Shown here piece after piece: positions 9,989-17,500 of a stretch of DNA of 64,000 nt. The position numbers and the translations under genes are program-made. Each line of letters begins with the position of its first letter. Within the stretch, counting starts at the first letter, position 1. The DNA lies in assembly GCF_900142015.1 (NCBI RefSeq), contig NZ_FQZN01000002.1:124001-188000 (forward strand), read 5' to 3'. This DNA comes from Bacteroides stercorirosoris. GTDB taxonomy: Bacteria; Bacteroidota; Bacteroidia; Bacteroidales; Bacteroidaceae. The notes beneath the pieces are model-generated. The model was not told where the DNA came from and searched no databases. It saw only the letters and a program-made list of their open reading frames with translations.

Positions 9989-10071
9989 ATTTATGATTTA
10001 AGATTTATGAATTATTCGCGGCTAATAATCAACGTAAATATCTCATAAATCTTAAATCTTAAATCATAAAT
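9989..10071. repeat. AT-rich inverted repeat between lpxC-fabZ and lpxA
   Basis: The left arm (9989-10010, ATTTATGATTTAAGATT...) pairs with the right arm (10043-10071). The right arm has an extra 7-bp AAGATTT direct duplication. The loop of about 32 bp is not conserved. It fills the only large gap in the lpx operon and ends 12 bp before lpxA, so it may form an RNA hairpin affecting lpxA translation. It is probably one copy of a dispersed intergenic palindrome. Confidence 0.7.
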
Positions 10072-10082
10072 CATAATTCAGC

Positions 10083-10850
10083 ATGATAAGTCCCTTAGCG
10101 TATATTCATCCCGAGGCAAAAATCGGGGAAAACGTAGAGATTGCTCCTTTTGTATTCATCGACAAGAATGTGGTAATCGGCGATAACAATAAAATTATGG
10201 CAAACGCCAACATTTTGTACGGTTCGCGTATCGGTAATGGAAACACCATCTTTCCGGGAGCCGTAATCGGTGCCATCCCCCAGGACTTGAAGTTTCAGGG
10301 AGAAGAAAGTACCGCTGAAATCGGTGACAACAACACGATTCGTGAAAATGTGACCATCAACCGCGGTACGGCTGCCAAAGGCAGAACCATCATAGGCAAC
10401 AACAACCTGTTGATGGAAGGAGTACACGTAGCGCACGATGCCCTTGTCGGCAATTATTGCATCATCGGCAACTCAACCAAGATGGCAGGAGAAATCGTGA
10501 TAGACGATTATTCCATCATCAGCGCCAATGTGTTGATGCACCAGTTCTGTCGCGTAGGCGGATTCGGTATGATACAGGGAGGATGCCGTTTCAGCAAGGA
10601 TATTCCGCCTTATATTATTGCCGGTCGGGAACCTATCGCTTACAGTGGTATCAATGTCATCGGTCTGCGCCGCCGCGGATTCTCCAACGAAACAATTGAA
10701 AATATTCATAATGCATACCGTATCATCTATCAGAGTGGCCTGAACACTTCGGACGCACTGAAGAAGATAGAGGAAGAAATTCCGACAGGTCCGGAGATTG
10801 AATACATTGTCAGCTTCATCCAGAACTCCGAACGCGGTATCATCAGGTAA
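10083..10850 (+). CDS. lpxA: UDP-N-acetylglucosamine acyltransferase
   Basis: LpxA transfers a 3-hydroxyacyl chain from ACP to the 3-OH of UDP-GlcNAc, the first step of lipid A synthesis, in the cytosol. The 255-residue length is standard. The protein starts MISPLAYIHPEAKIGENVEIAPF and runs through hexapeptide repeats. The catalytic His lies in LLMEGVHVAHDALVGNYCIIGN, followed by QFCRVGGFGMIQGG and the C-terminal helical part (GLRRRGFSNETIENIHNAYR). It is the third lpx gene, after lpxD and lpxC-fabZ. An AT-rich palindrome separates it from lpxC-fabZ, but no promoter is evident in that gap, so it should be part of the same operon. Confidence 0.96.
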   Translation: MISPLAYIHPEAKIGENVEIAPFVFIDKNVVIGDNNKIMANANILYGSRIGNGNTIFPGAVIGAIPQDLKFQGEESTAEIGDNNTIRENVTINRGTAAKGRTIIGNNNLLMEGVHVAHDALVGNYCIIGNSTKMAGEIVIDDYSIISANVLMHQFCRVGGFGMIQGGCRFSKDIPPYIIAGREPIAYSGINVIGLRRRGFSNETIENIHNAYRIIYQSGLNTSDALKKIEEEIPTGPEIEYIVSFIQNSERGIIR

Positions 10851-10920
10851 TAAAACGATAAAGTGATAAGTGATAACCGTGTTACCACACTATCACATTA
10901 CAACATTATAACTTTAGAGT

Positions 10921-11481
10921 ATGATTTACAGATTTACACTTATCTCCGATGAAGTAGACGACTTCGTAAGAGAAATACAAATTGACCCGGAAGCTACATT
11001 CTACGACTTTCACGAAACCATCGTGAAGTCAGTGGGTTACACCAATGACCAGATGACTTCTTTCTTCATCTGCGATGACGATTGGGAAAAAGAAAAAGAA
11101 ATCACGCTGGAAGAAATGGATGACAATCCGGAAATGGACAGCTGGGTAATGAAAGATACGACCATCAGCGAACTGGTGGAAGATGAGAAACAGAAGTTGC
11201 TCTATGTATTCGACTACATGACGGAACGTTGTTTCTTTATCGAACTCTCCGAAATCATTACCGGAAAGGAAATGAAGGGTGCCAAGTGCACCAAGAAAGA
11301 AGGCGACGCCCCGAAACAGACAATCGACTTCGAAGAAATGGCAGCCAACAGCGGCTCACTCGACTTAGACGAAAACTTCTATGGCGACCAGGATTTCGAT
11401 CTGGAAGAATTTGACCAGGAAGGATTCGATATGGGAGGCGGCGAAGGTGGCGCTGCATCGTTTGAGGAAGAAAAATTCTAA
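10921..11481 (+). CDS. pRiA4b ORF-3-like (IS1096 passenger TnpR-like) acidic protein
   Basis: This 186-residue acidic protein begins MIYRFTLISDEVDDFVREIQ and resembles the PRiA4_ORF3 family (also labelled IS1096 passenger TnpR-like). Members occur on plasmids and insertion elements but also as stable chromosomal genes of Bacteroides. Visible features are the N-terminal beta-rich FTLISDEVDDF...FYDFHETIV, a FFICDDDWEKEKEIT segment, and a C-terminal tail of Asp/Glu, Gly and Phe (residues 150-186). No transposase or inverted ends flank it, so the element label should not be read as mobility. It follows lpxA by 70 bp without a clear promoter and probably shares that transcript. Function unknown. 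Confidence 0.7.
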   Translation: MIYRFTLISDEVDDFVREIQIDPEATFYDFHETIVKSVGYTNDQMTSFFICDDDWEKEKEITLEEMDDNPEMDSWVMKDTTISELVEDEKQKLLYVFDYMTERCFFIELSEIITGKEMKGAKCTKKEGDAPKQTIDFEEMAANSGSLDLDENFYGDQDFDLEEFDQEGFDMGGGEGGAASFEEEKF

Positions 11482-11527
11482 ATTTGAATATACCAAGAGA
11501 GGAATCATACTCTTTATAGTATATTTT

Positions 11528-11599
11528 TAGACGCAGATTACGCGGATTACACAGATTTTTTTAGTTTAGAATCCGTGTTATCTGCGTAATCTGTGTCTA
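11528..11599. repeat. Dispersed palindrome, copy 1 (ACAGATTACGC-type arms)
   Basis: Left arm 11528-11556 and right arm 11571-11599 (29 nt each, five mismatches) carry words such as CAGATTACGC and GTAATCTGTGTCTA. It belongs to the same family as 30667-30757, 59020-59110 and 62029-62107, which share CACAGATTACACAGATT-type arms. It ends 18 bp before the miaA -7 box and could act as a bidirectional terminator for the upstream gene. Confidence 0.75.
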
Positions 11600-11616
11600 A
11601 AGGATAATCTCTATTT

Positions 11617-11624
11617 TATCTTTG
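11617..11624 (+). promoter_or_regulatory. Promoter -7 box for miaA
   Basis: TATCTTTG matches TAnnTTTG perfectly and lies 24 bp before the miaA ATG. Confidence 0.6.
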
Positions 11625-11647
11625 AAACCGTTTTACATAATATCTGT

Positions 11648-12544
11648 ATGAAAACCCTGATAGTGCTTATTGGACCGACCGGAGTCGGAAAAACCGAACT
11701 CAGCCTGCGGCTGGCAGAGCATTACCACAGTTGTATAGTTTCTGCCGACTCGCGGCAGCTCTATGCCGACCTGAAAATAGGAACGGCAGCCCCCACCCCC
11801 GAACAACTGCAACGTGTAAAACACCACCTCGTAGGTACGTTGCAACTCACCGACTATTACAGTGCCGCCCAGTACGAAACAGAGGTACTGAAACTTCTGG
11901 ACACTCTGTTCACCAAACAAGACACCATAGTGCTTACAGGCGGCTCAATGATGTACGTAGATGCCGTATGCAAAGGCATTGATGACATTCCGACCGTAGA
12001 TGCTGAAACACGCCAGCTGATGCTGCACAAATATGAAACCGAAGGTCTGGAAAGGCTTTGCGCAGAACTGAAACTGCTCGACCCGGAGTATTATAAGGTA
12101 GTGGACTTAAAGAATCCGAAGCGTGTGGTTCATGCCCTGGAGATATGCTACATGACGGGAAAGACCTACACCTCTTTCCGTACCCAACAGAAGAAAGAAC
12201 GTCCTTTCCACATTGTTAAAATAGGCTTGACGCGTGACCGTGAAGAACTCTACGAGCGCATCAACCGACGGGTGGATATGATGATAGAAGATGGGCTGAT
12301 AGAAGAAGCCAAACAAGTATATCCTTACCGGACACTCAACTCCTTGAATACAGTAGGCTATAAAGAGATATTCAAGTATCTTGACGGGGAGTGGACTCTG
12401 CCCTTTGCCATAGAGAAAATCAAGCAGAACTCCCGTATTTATTCACGCAAGCAAATGACATGGTTCAAGAGGGATGAAGAGATCCGTTGGTTCCACCCGG
12501 AACAAGAAACGGAGATACTGGAGTACCTCCGTTCGGTGATATAA
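11648..12544 (+). CDS. miaA: tRNA dimethylallyltransferase
   Basis: MiaA adds a dimethylallyl group to N6 of A37 in tRNAs reading UNN codons. The 298-residue protein has the P-loop [18 protein letters not shown] near residues 8-25 and [20 protein letters not shown] (substrate recognition). [12 protein letters not shown] and [11 protein letters not shown] follow, and the C-terminal [15 protein letters not shown] with RQMTWF-like KQMTWFKRD completes the family pattern. The length is normal. It has its own promoter and converges on the minus-strand Ntn hydrolase gene, whose stop lies only 4 bp away, with no room for a separate terminator. Confidence 0.95.
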   Translation: MKTLIVLIGPTGVGKTELSLRLAEHYHSCIVSADSRQLYADLKIGTAAPTPEQLQRVKHHLVGTLQLTDYYSAAQYETEVLKLLDTLFTKQDTIVLTGGSMMYVDAVCKGIDDIPTVDAETRQLMLHKYETEGLERLCAELKLLDPEYYKVVDLKNPKRVVHALEICYMTGKTYTSFRTQQKKERPFHIVKIGLTRDREELYERINRRVDMMIEDGLIEEAKQVYPYRTLNSLNTVGYKEIFKYLDGEWTLPFAIEKIKQNSRIYSRKQMTWFKRDEEIRWFHPEQETEILEYLRSVI

Positions 12545-12547
12545 TAT

Positions 12548-13792
12548 CTACTCTGATTCAAGCAGACTCTGATAAATCATTTTTATCGACGCATCCAGTT
12601 CATCGTAAAGTTTCGGTATCGCTTGGGTATCAAGCCTTCCTTTTCTGCGCCATTCGTCCAACAAAGGCGTTGCGGTACGGAACACTTCGTCTTCCACAGA
12701 AACAAACGCCGTCATATACCCATCGCCTTTTTCCGGACTGTACAATCGTTCCCAATTCAGATAACGCCCGGTTCCCATCCCCTGTTTATAACTGAAAACC
12801 TTGTCGGCCAGACGAAGCGAGCAGTCGCTAAGTGGCGCAGCCTTGCATTCCTTATCAAAACGAACCATTCCGGGAAGAAGTTTATCGGCATCTTTCACCC
12901 AAAGCGGAACGGCTACCCCGGTAGGAGGATACCCCAGCAAAGTCCACATCGTTGTAAGTTCCGCTTTCTCATCCGGCTTCACACCTTGCACCACCACGGA
13001 ACACGATGTACTGCTACGCGGAATGAAATCCTGGTCAACAAACCAGCCTGACGCCTGCGGACGATTATAAGCACCGCTACGCAAATCAATATCGAGCATA
13101 CGGTTACGGAATGAACGGGACAGTTCATTGAAGATAAACCGCGGTGTAATGCTACCTGTAGCCGAAGCCTTCATCAGCACCTGGTCGGCTTCCATATAGC
13201 GGACATAGCCCGCCCCTTCGTTCACTTTGCCCGCAAAAGAGAAGTTGGTACGAGCGATATAGCCGTAAGGAGCATCTTTAGGATTATTGGCATCATACAT
13301 TATATACGTCTGATAATCCACTTCGAACATAACCGCACCACCTTTCGCATCAATCACACCCAAATTGGCCTCAATATAGCTGGGTTTGGAGATGGTATCC
13401 AGGAAATGGCAGAAATCTTCTACCGTTGCACAGACTTCAAGCGCCCGATAAATAATGCGCCCGTTGGCCGCTCCCCGTTCCTCACCGTCTTTTACATCCA
13501 CCAGATTATAAGACTGCGTATTCATCAAAGCAAATCCGGCGGAATTGGTTCCCATCCACGCTTCTTTCAGATATGCATTGTCACTATTCACCACGGCGAT
13601 AAAGTCGTACTTCTCACCTTTCACATAGTCAATATGATTTCGCATGAAGTCCGTGTCACGGTTCTTCCAGAGCAAAGGACGCCCGTCGGGAGTTACCTTA
13701 CCCGACACAACAGCAGAGGTACAGGCTGACAAAGGGTCAGCCAGACAAAGAGTTATTGCCAGCGTACAGGCAAGTTTCAAAATTGGTTTCAT
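12548..13792 (-). CDS. Secreted Ntn hydrolase (C45 / choloylglycine hydrolase-like)
   Basis: The 414-residue protein has a signal peptide ending at Ala23; Cys24 would become the N-terminal nucleophile in CTSAVVSGKVTPDGRPLLWKNRD. This Cys-Thr...GRPLLWKNRD start, with GTNSAGFALMNTQSYN and YGYIARTNF later, is typical of N-terminal-nucleophile amide hydrolases of the acyl-transferase C45 and bile salt hydrolase groups. These cleave linear amides such as N-acyl amino acids, peptides or penicillin-like compounds; the substrate is not known here. Oddly, LSAC at residues 21-24 also reads as a lipobox, and lipidation would block catalysis. It is the last gene of the BlaI/BlaR1 operon, 20 bp after a plug-domain gene, so beta-lactam- or cell-wall-related use is possible (inference). 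Confidence 0.75.
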   Translation of the reverse strand: MKPILKLACTLAITLCLADPLSACTSAVVSGKVTPDGRPLLWKNRDTDFMRNHIDYVKGEKYDFIAVVNSDNAYLKEAWMGTNSAGFALMNTQSYNLVDVKDGEERGAANGRIIYRALEVCATVEDFCHFLDTISKPSYIEANLGVIDAKGGAVMFEVDYQTYIMYDANNPKDAPYGYIARTNFSFAGKVNEGAGYVRYMEADQVLMKASATGSITPRFIFNELSRSFRNRMLDIDLRSGAYNRPQASGWFVDQDFIPRSSTSCSVVVQGVKPDEKAELTTMWTLLGYPPTGVAVPLWVKDADKLLPGMVRFDKECKAAPLSDCSLRLADKVFSYKQGMGTGRYLNWERLYSPEKGDGYMTAFVSVEDEVFRTATPLLDEWRRKGRLDTQAIPKLYDELDASIKMIYQSLLESE

Positions 13793-13812
13793 AGATGAGT
13801 GTTCTTTATTTC

Positions 13813-14418
13813 TTATTCATATTCTCCCCTGATGAAGATTATCGGCTTGATATATACTTCCAATATTCCGTCCGCTCCGGTCTTCACTTCCATCTGTTCA
13901 ATGTCCGTCTGGTAGGCGGTTCTTGCGGGGACTTCCTTACCATCAATATAGTAACGCACATTTCGCTTGTCCACGCCTTTCGACTTCAGGAGATTGTCAA
14001 TTTGCTTGGTTGCCTTTTCTTCCTTTATCTGTTCCCGTGACTTCAATGTAACAATTATAACCCCATTTATACCGCGTGTTCCATAGATTGCAGTGGCCGA
14101 AGCATCTTTCAAAATCTCAATCTGCTCAATATATTCAGGATTCAATGCAGCGAAGATTTCAGAAGGAAGTTCCATTTTATTCACGATAAACAGGGGTTCA
14201 TTGCCTCTGATAGGGGCACTATCTCTGATTACCAAAGTGCTGTCTCTCTTTGGAGACTGCGTCACGAGAGTCTCATTTTTCAAAGTATCTTTGAAAAGTA
14301 CAATCCCCTTCATGGAAGGAGTTTCAGCATGTGCAGATATAGCGGCAGATATCACTACTAATAGAAATACTCCCCAAAAGAAGCTATATCCCTGGTGAAT
14401 TTGTTTTCCTTGTCCCAT
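13813..14418 (-). CDS. Membrane-anchored protein with a lone TonB-receptor plug-like motif
   Basis: A 201-residue protein with one hydrophobic segment near residues 13-30 (FFWGVFLLVVISAAISAHA). The middle region, NEPLFIVNKMELPSEIFAAL then IEQIEILKDASATAIYGTRG followed by NGVIIVTLK, is the hallmark of SusC/TonB-dependent receptor plug domains. No beta barrel follows. The C-terminal 60 residues (RNVRYYIDGKEVP, DIEQMEVKTGADG) look like a second degenerate repeat of the same fold. The BlaR1 protein encoded upstream carries the same module. It may be a periplasmic partner of that sensor (inference). Gaps of 92 bp upstream and 20 bp downstream suggest operon membership. It could be mistaken for a truncated SusC, but its length and signal segment look intact. 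Confidence 0.65.
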   Translation of the reverse strand: MGQGKQIHQGYSFFWGVFLLVVISAAISAHAETPSMKGIVLFKDTLKNETLVTQSPKRDSTLVIRDSAPIRGNEPLFIVNKMELPSEIFAALNPEYIEQIEILKDASATAIYGTRGINGVIIVTLKSREQIKEEKATKQIDNLLKSKGVDKRNVRYYIDGKEVPARTAYQTDIEQMEVKTGADGILEVYIKPIIFIRGEYE

Positions 14419-14510
14419 AGCATTATCTTTTAAGTGATTAAATTCTAAACCGTCTCAAACAAAATTACTTAAAAGTAATGACTTAAACAAAGAAATAAGA
14501 AACAAAGTAA

Positions 14511-15278
14511 CTATTCGGCAGACAATTCCTTCAATTTATCAAGCAGGAACTCCCGCTTACTCGTGCTCGTGCCTTCTTCCCAATAGCGGATCATACCTTT
14601 TTTATCAACCAGTAAAGTAGTCGGAGTCACCTGCACCTTAAATAGGTTGAAGAAGAACAGTTCGTCAGCAATATGGGTAAAGAGGAAAGGGCGGTTTTCC
14701 ACAATCTTCTTTATCTGCTCCGCCGTGTTCCAGGTGGTAGAGAAATAAGTTACATCCGGACAGATTTTCATCCATTCGTTCAAGTCCGGCATTTCTTTGA
14801 TACAAGGTCTGCAACCGGTATGCCAATAGTTCAGCACAAAAGGCTTCCCGAGTATATCAGCTTTTGTCCAGACACGCCCTGCAGTATCCGTTACTTTAAA
14901 GTCCGGAAATGGTTTTCCCACCCATTCATCAAGAGTGACCGTATTAGAGGCGGAAATCGCCATTGGTTTCTGTGTTCCCGAACGAGAAAGTCTCAACAAT
15001 TCTTCTCCTCCGGGCACTTCCTCTGCGCTAATACGGTATTTCATCGCATATTCCGGTAAAGATTTCCCCTTATTCAACTGCATTTCCAGTGCAGTATTTC
15101 CATCTTTATCTGTCAATATGATTAACTTGGCTCCTACATCCGTTCTTATTCCCGGCGGCATACCCTTGAAGAAATATCCGTCTATCAGGTAATATTTATC
15201 ACTGGTAGTCTGGGCAGAGCAAAGCCCCGCCCACACAAACATCATAGAGAGAAACAAAAAGAGAGAATTTATTTTCAT
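14511..15278 (-). CDS. TlpA-like thioredoxin-fold lipidless secreted protein
   Basis: This 255-residue protein has a signal peptide (MKINSLFLFLSMMFVWAGLCSAQ). It has an N-terminal region of about 115 residues of unknown fold and then a thioredoxin/AhpC-TSA domain from about residue 118 (GKPFPDFKVTDTAGRVW). The redox motif is C156-R-P-C159 in NYWHTGCRPCIKEMPDL. The cis-Pro loop reads VQVTPTTLLVDKKG. Such proteins reduce or isomerise periplasmic disulfides or carry electrons for them; the partner is unknown. It lies 15 bp downstream of the BlaR1-type gene. Two redox proteins in one BlaI operon suggest a response to envelope or redox stress rather than simple beta-lactam resistance (inference). 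Confidence 0.8.
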   Translation of the reverse strand: MKINSLFLFLSMMFVWAGLCSAQTTSDKYYLIDGYFFKGMPPGIRTDVGAKLIILTDKDGNTALEMQLNKGKSLPEYAMKYRISAEEVPGGEELLRLSRSGTQKPMAISASNTVTLDEWVGKPFPDFKVTDTAGRVWTKADILGKPFVLNYWHTGCRPCIKEMPDLNEWMKICPDVTYFSTTWNTAEQIKKIVENRPFLFTHIADELFFFNLFKVQVTPTTLLVDKKGMIRYWEEGTSTSKREFLLDKLKELSAE

Positions 15279-15293
15279 ATTAAAATATACTGA

Positions 15294-17486
15294 TTATTCA
15301 TCTTTTAAAGTAACTGTTACCTTCGGTGCGACTTTCACCTTAGCAGTCTTCATACTCACATAAGAAACTATCAACTTGTCCCCCTTTGCAGCAGGTATGA
15401 CAAAATGCCCATCCACATCAGTAACTGTTCCCATATTTGTTCCTTCAAGCAGAACGGTGGCACCAATGACAGGTTCTCCATCTTTATCCTGAACAACGCC
15501 TTCAACTCTCATTTCACCTTTGGCAGAAGCTTTCTCACCACCTTTGACGGTAAAATAAACATTCTCCTTGCCTTCACCAGTAACCATAGTGTATTTTCCT
15601 TTGCTTTTCTTGGTAGTGATATAAATCTTCCCCCTACTTGCATCCTCCGCATTTTTCTCAACATTGATGCTCTCTATCTCATTGGGAGATACAACTTCAT
15701 CCAATGCTTTACCGGACAATTCAATTTTTTCTCCGTCAACAAACACATCCACATCTGCCCAATCCGCCCTTCTATTATTCAGATAAACCGCATTCACTCC
15801 AGGTACACTGACTGCCGAACTCTTGGTTGATAAAGTAATAGACTTTTGCTCACTCCCCTTCAAGGTAATCAGGATAACGCCATTCTTTCCTTTTTCGCTA
15901 TATATATCAGTAGCATCTTTACCTTTCAGCACAGTCATACTCTCTATTTTATTAGCATCCAAAGCAGACATTATTGATGAAGTAACTTCTTTACCATCCA
16001 CGATAAACAAAGGCGTATTCTCACCTTGAGCAAACAAATCAGAAGATTTTGACCTCACCACTATCGGAGAGTTCACCACCTTTCCCCCTTCCAGTTTAAA
16101 TAACACGGGCATTGTATATTTTACCGCTACTACCTCTCCCTTCTGCATACCCGGTTTCCACTTCGGCATCGACTTCACCAACCGGATAGCCTCGGCATCC
16201 AGTTCTTTATCCACCGAACGGATAACTTTGGGCTCCGTTACATTTCCTTCTTTATCAATAACGAACTGTACCATGACACGCCCTTGCGTACCGTTTTTCT
16301 TTGCTGATTCAGGGTATTGCATATTCTTTTGGATATATTCCAACGCAGCAGCCATTCCGCCACCGGGAAATTCCGGCATCTGTTCAACTACCTCGTAAAG
16401 CGGAGTACCTTTCAGTTTGTCACTCACCTCCACAGGTATGTACTTCACCTCTACCGGCTTCGCCGTATCTTTCAATACTGTGCTCACCTGCACGGCTTCT
16501 TCGATAGTTTTTGCGGCTTTTGTTTCCACAATTGCTGTCAAATCATTAACTTTGACGGCTGCAATCTCTTCTGCGGTTTCCGAGATTTCAGGACGGGCAA
16601 AAGCAGTAACTGCAATAGCGGCTACCGGAAGTACATACAGATACTTCAACTTTGCCCACGGATTCGATTTTTCTTTCAACATCATAGTGATACGTTTTTT
16701 AAGTTTACTGTGATTAAAGCTGTTGGCCATAGAGTAGAGCCTTGTGCCGACAGCTTTTTTAATTAATAATAATTGGTATTGTTTCGCGTCAACGCCTTTC
16801 TCAATCACCGTTTCATCTGCTTCATACTCATGGATATTCTGCAGTTCCTGCTTCAGTAACCACGAAGCTGGATTGAACCATTGGAAAAAGATGCAGATAT
16901 CTGCCACCAGCAAATCCCATGAATGCCGGTTCTGAATATGGGCTAACTCATGGATGAGTATCTCCCGCCCGTTTTCATCCAAATCCTTCTGCGAGATGAC
17001 GATATACTTCATCCAACTGAACGGAGCTATATCATGATCATGTACAATCAAAGTTACTTTCTCTTTACCATCGGCATACTTTTCAAGATGTTCCTTCCTG
17101 CCCGACCTTAACAGAGAACCCAATTTCAGCAAAGAATGTCCATTGCGAAAAGCAAAAAACAAAATGCCAACCAAATACACCAACAATGCGACCTGTATCC
17201 ATGTCACCGTCACTTCTTCCGCCTGCCCCCCTGTAGCATCTGCCGTATTCATCATATCTGCCAGCATCAGCCATTGTTCCAGGGTCATCATCGTCTGATG
17301 TACTTCCGTCTGTTTCTCCACAGTCACTTCCACCAGTGGCAAAAGGCACGACAGCAACAATATGCTCAGCAATGCCACCCGGTTGAAACGATGAAACGTT
17401 TCGCGACTCAGCAGTAAGCGGTAAAACAGGTAGAACACCGCCAGACAAACCGATGACTTCAATATATAGACAAAGAAAATTCCCAT
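15294..17486 (-). CDS. BlaR1/MecR1-type M56 metallopeptidase sensor fused to TonB-C, plug-like and CarboxypepD-reg-like domains
   Basis: The 730-residue protein opens with four or so membrane helices and an M56 zinc peptidase. HExxH is at residues 179-183 (ILIHELAHIQNRH), with EYEADE near 220 as third-ligand region. BlaR1 relatives sense an envelope signal and cleave the BlaI repressor. Instead of a penicillin-binding sensor, the periplasmic part has a TonB C-terminal domain (about 375-475, MPEFPGGG...MVQFVIDKEGNV...PKWKPG). Two plug-like segments follow (PLFIVDGKEV...VLKGKDATDIYSEKG and VDVFVDGEKIEL...), and a CarboxypepD-reg-like domain ends the protein (about 655-730, VEGVVQDKDGEPVIGATVLLEG). 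Such fusions are a Bacteroidota speciality. The ligand is unknown. It is flanked by redox genes, 14 and 15 bp away. Confidence 0.85.
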   Translation of the reverse strand: MGIFFVYILKSSVCLAVFYLFYRLLLSRETFHRFNRVALLSILLLSCLLPLVEVTVEKQTEVHQTMMTLEQWLMLADMMNTADATGGQAEEVTVTWIQVALLVYLVGILFFAFRNGHSLLKLGSLLRSGRKEHLEKYADGKEKVTLIVHDHDIAPFSWMKYIVISQKDLDENGREILIHELAHIQNRHSWDLLVADICIFFQWFNPASWLLKQELQNIHEYEADETVIEKGVDAKQYQLLLIKKAVGTRLYSMANSFNHSKLKKRITMMLKEKSNPWAKLKYLYVLPVAAIAVTAFARPEISETAEEIAAVKVNDLTAIVETKAAKTIEEAVQVSTVLKDTAKPVEVKYIPVEVSDKLKGTPLYEVVEQMPEFPGGGMAAALEYIQKNMQYPESAKKNGTQGRVMVQFVIDKEGNVTEPKVIRSVDKELDAEAIRLVKSMPKWKPGMQKGEVVAVKYTMPVLFKLEGGKVVNSPIVVRSKSSDLFAQGENTPLFIVDGKEVTSSIMSALDANKIESMTVLKGKDATDIYSEKGKNGVILITLKGSEQKSITLSTKSSAVSVPGVNAVYLNNRRADWADVDVFVDGEKIELSGKALDEVVSPNEIESINVEKNAEDASRGKIYITTKKSKGKYTMVTGEGKENVYFTVKGGEKASAKGEMRVEGVVQDKDGEPVIGATVLLEGTNMGTVTDVDGHFVIPAAKGDKLIVSYVSMKTAKVKVAPKVTVTLKDE

Positions 17487-17500
17487 ATAGATGTACTATT

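Noticed and set aside
10861..10896. GTGATA/TATCAC inverted repeat between lpxA and the next gene
   Set aside because: Stem of only 6-8 bp with a mismatch; no T run follows, so it is too weak to call.
10921..11481. Insertion sequence implied by the IS1096 passenger label
   Set aside because: No transposase, terminal repeats or target duplication; the gene appears resident.
14673..15059. 128-codon plus-strand ORF opposite the TlpA-like gene
   Set aside because: It is a shadow frame of a well-supported minus-strand gene.
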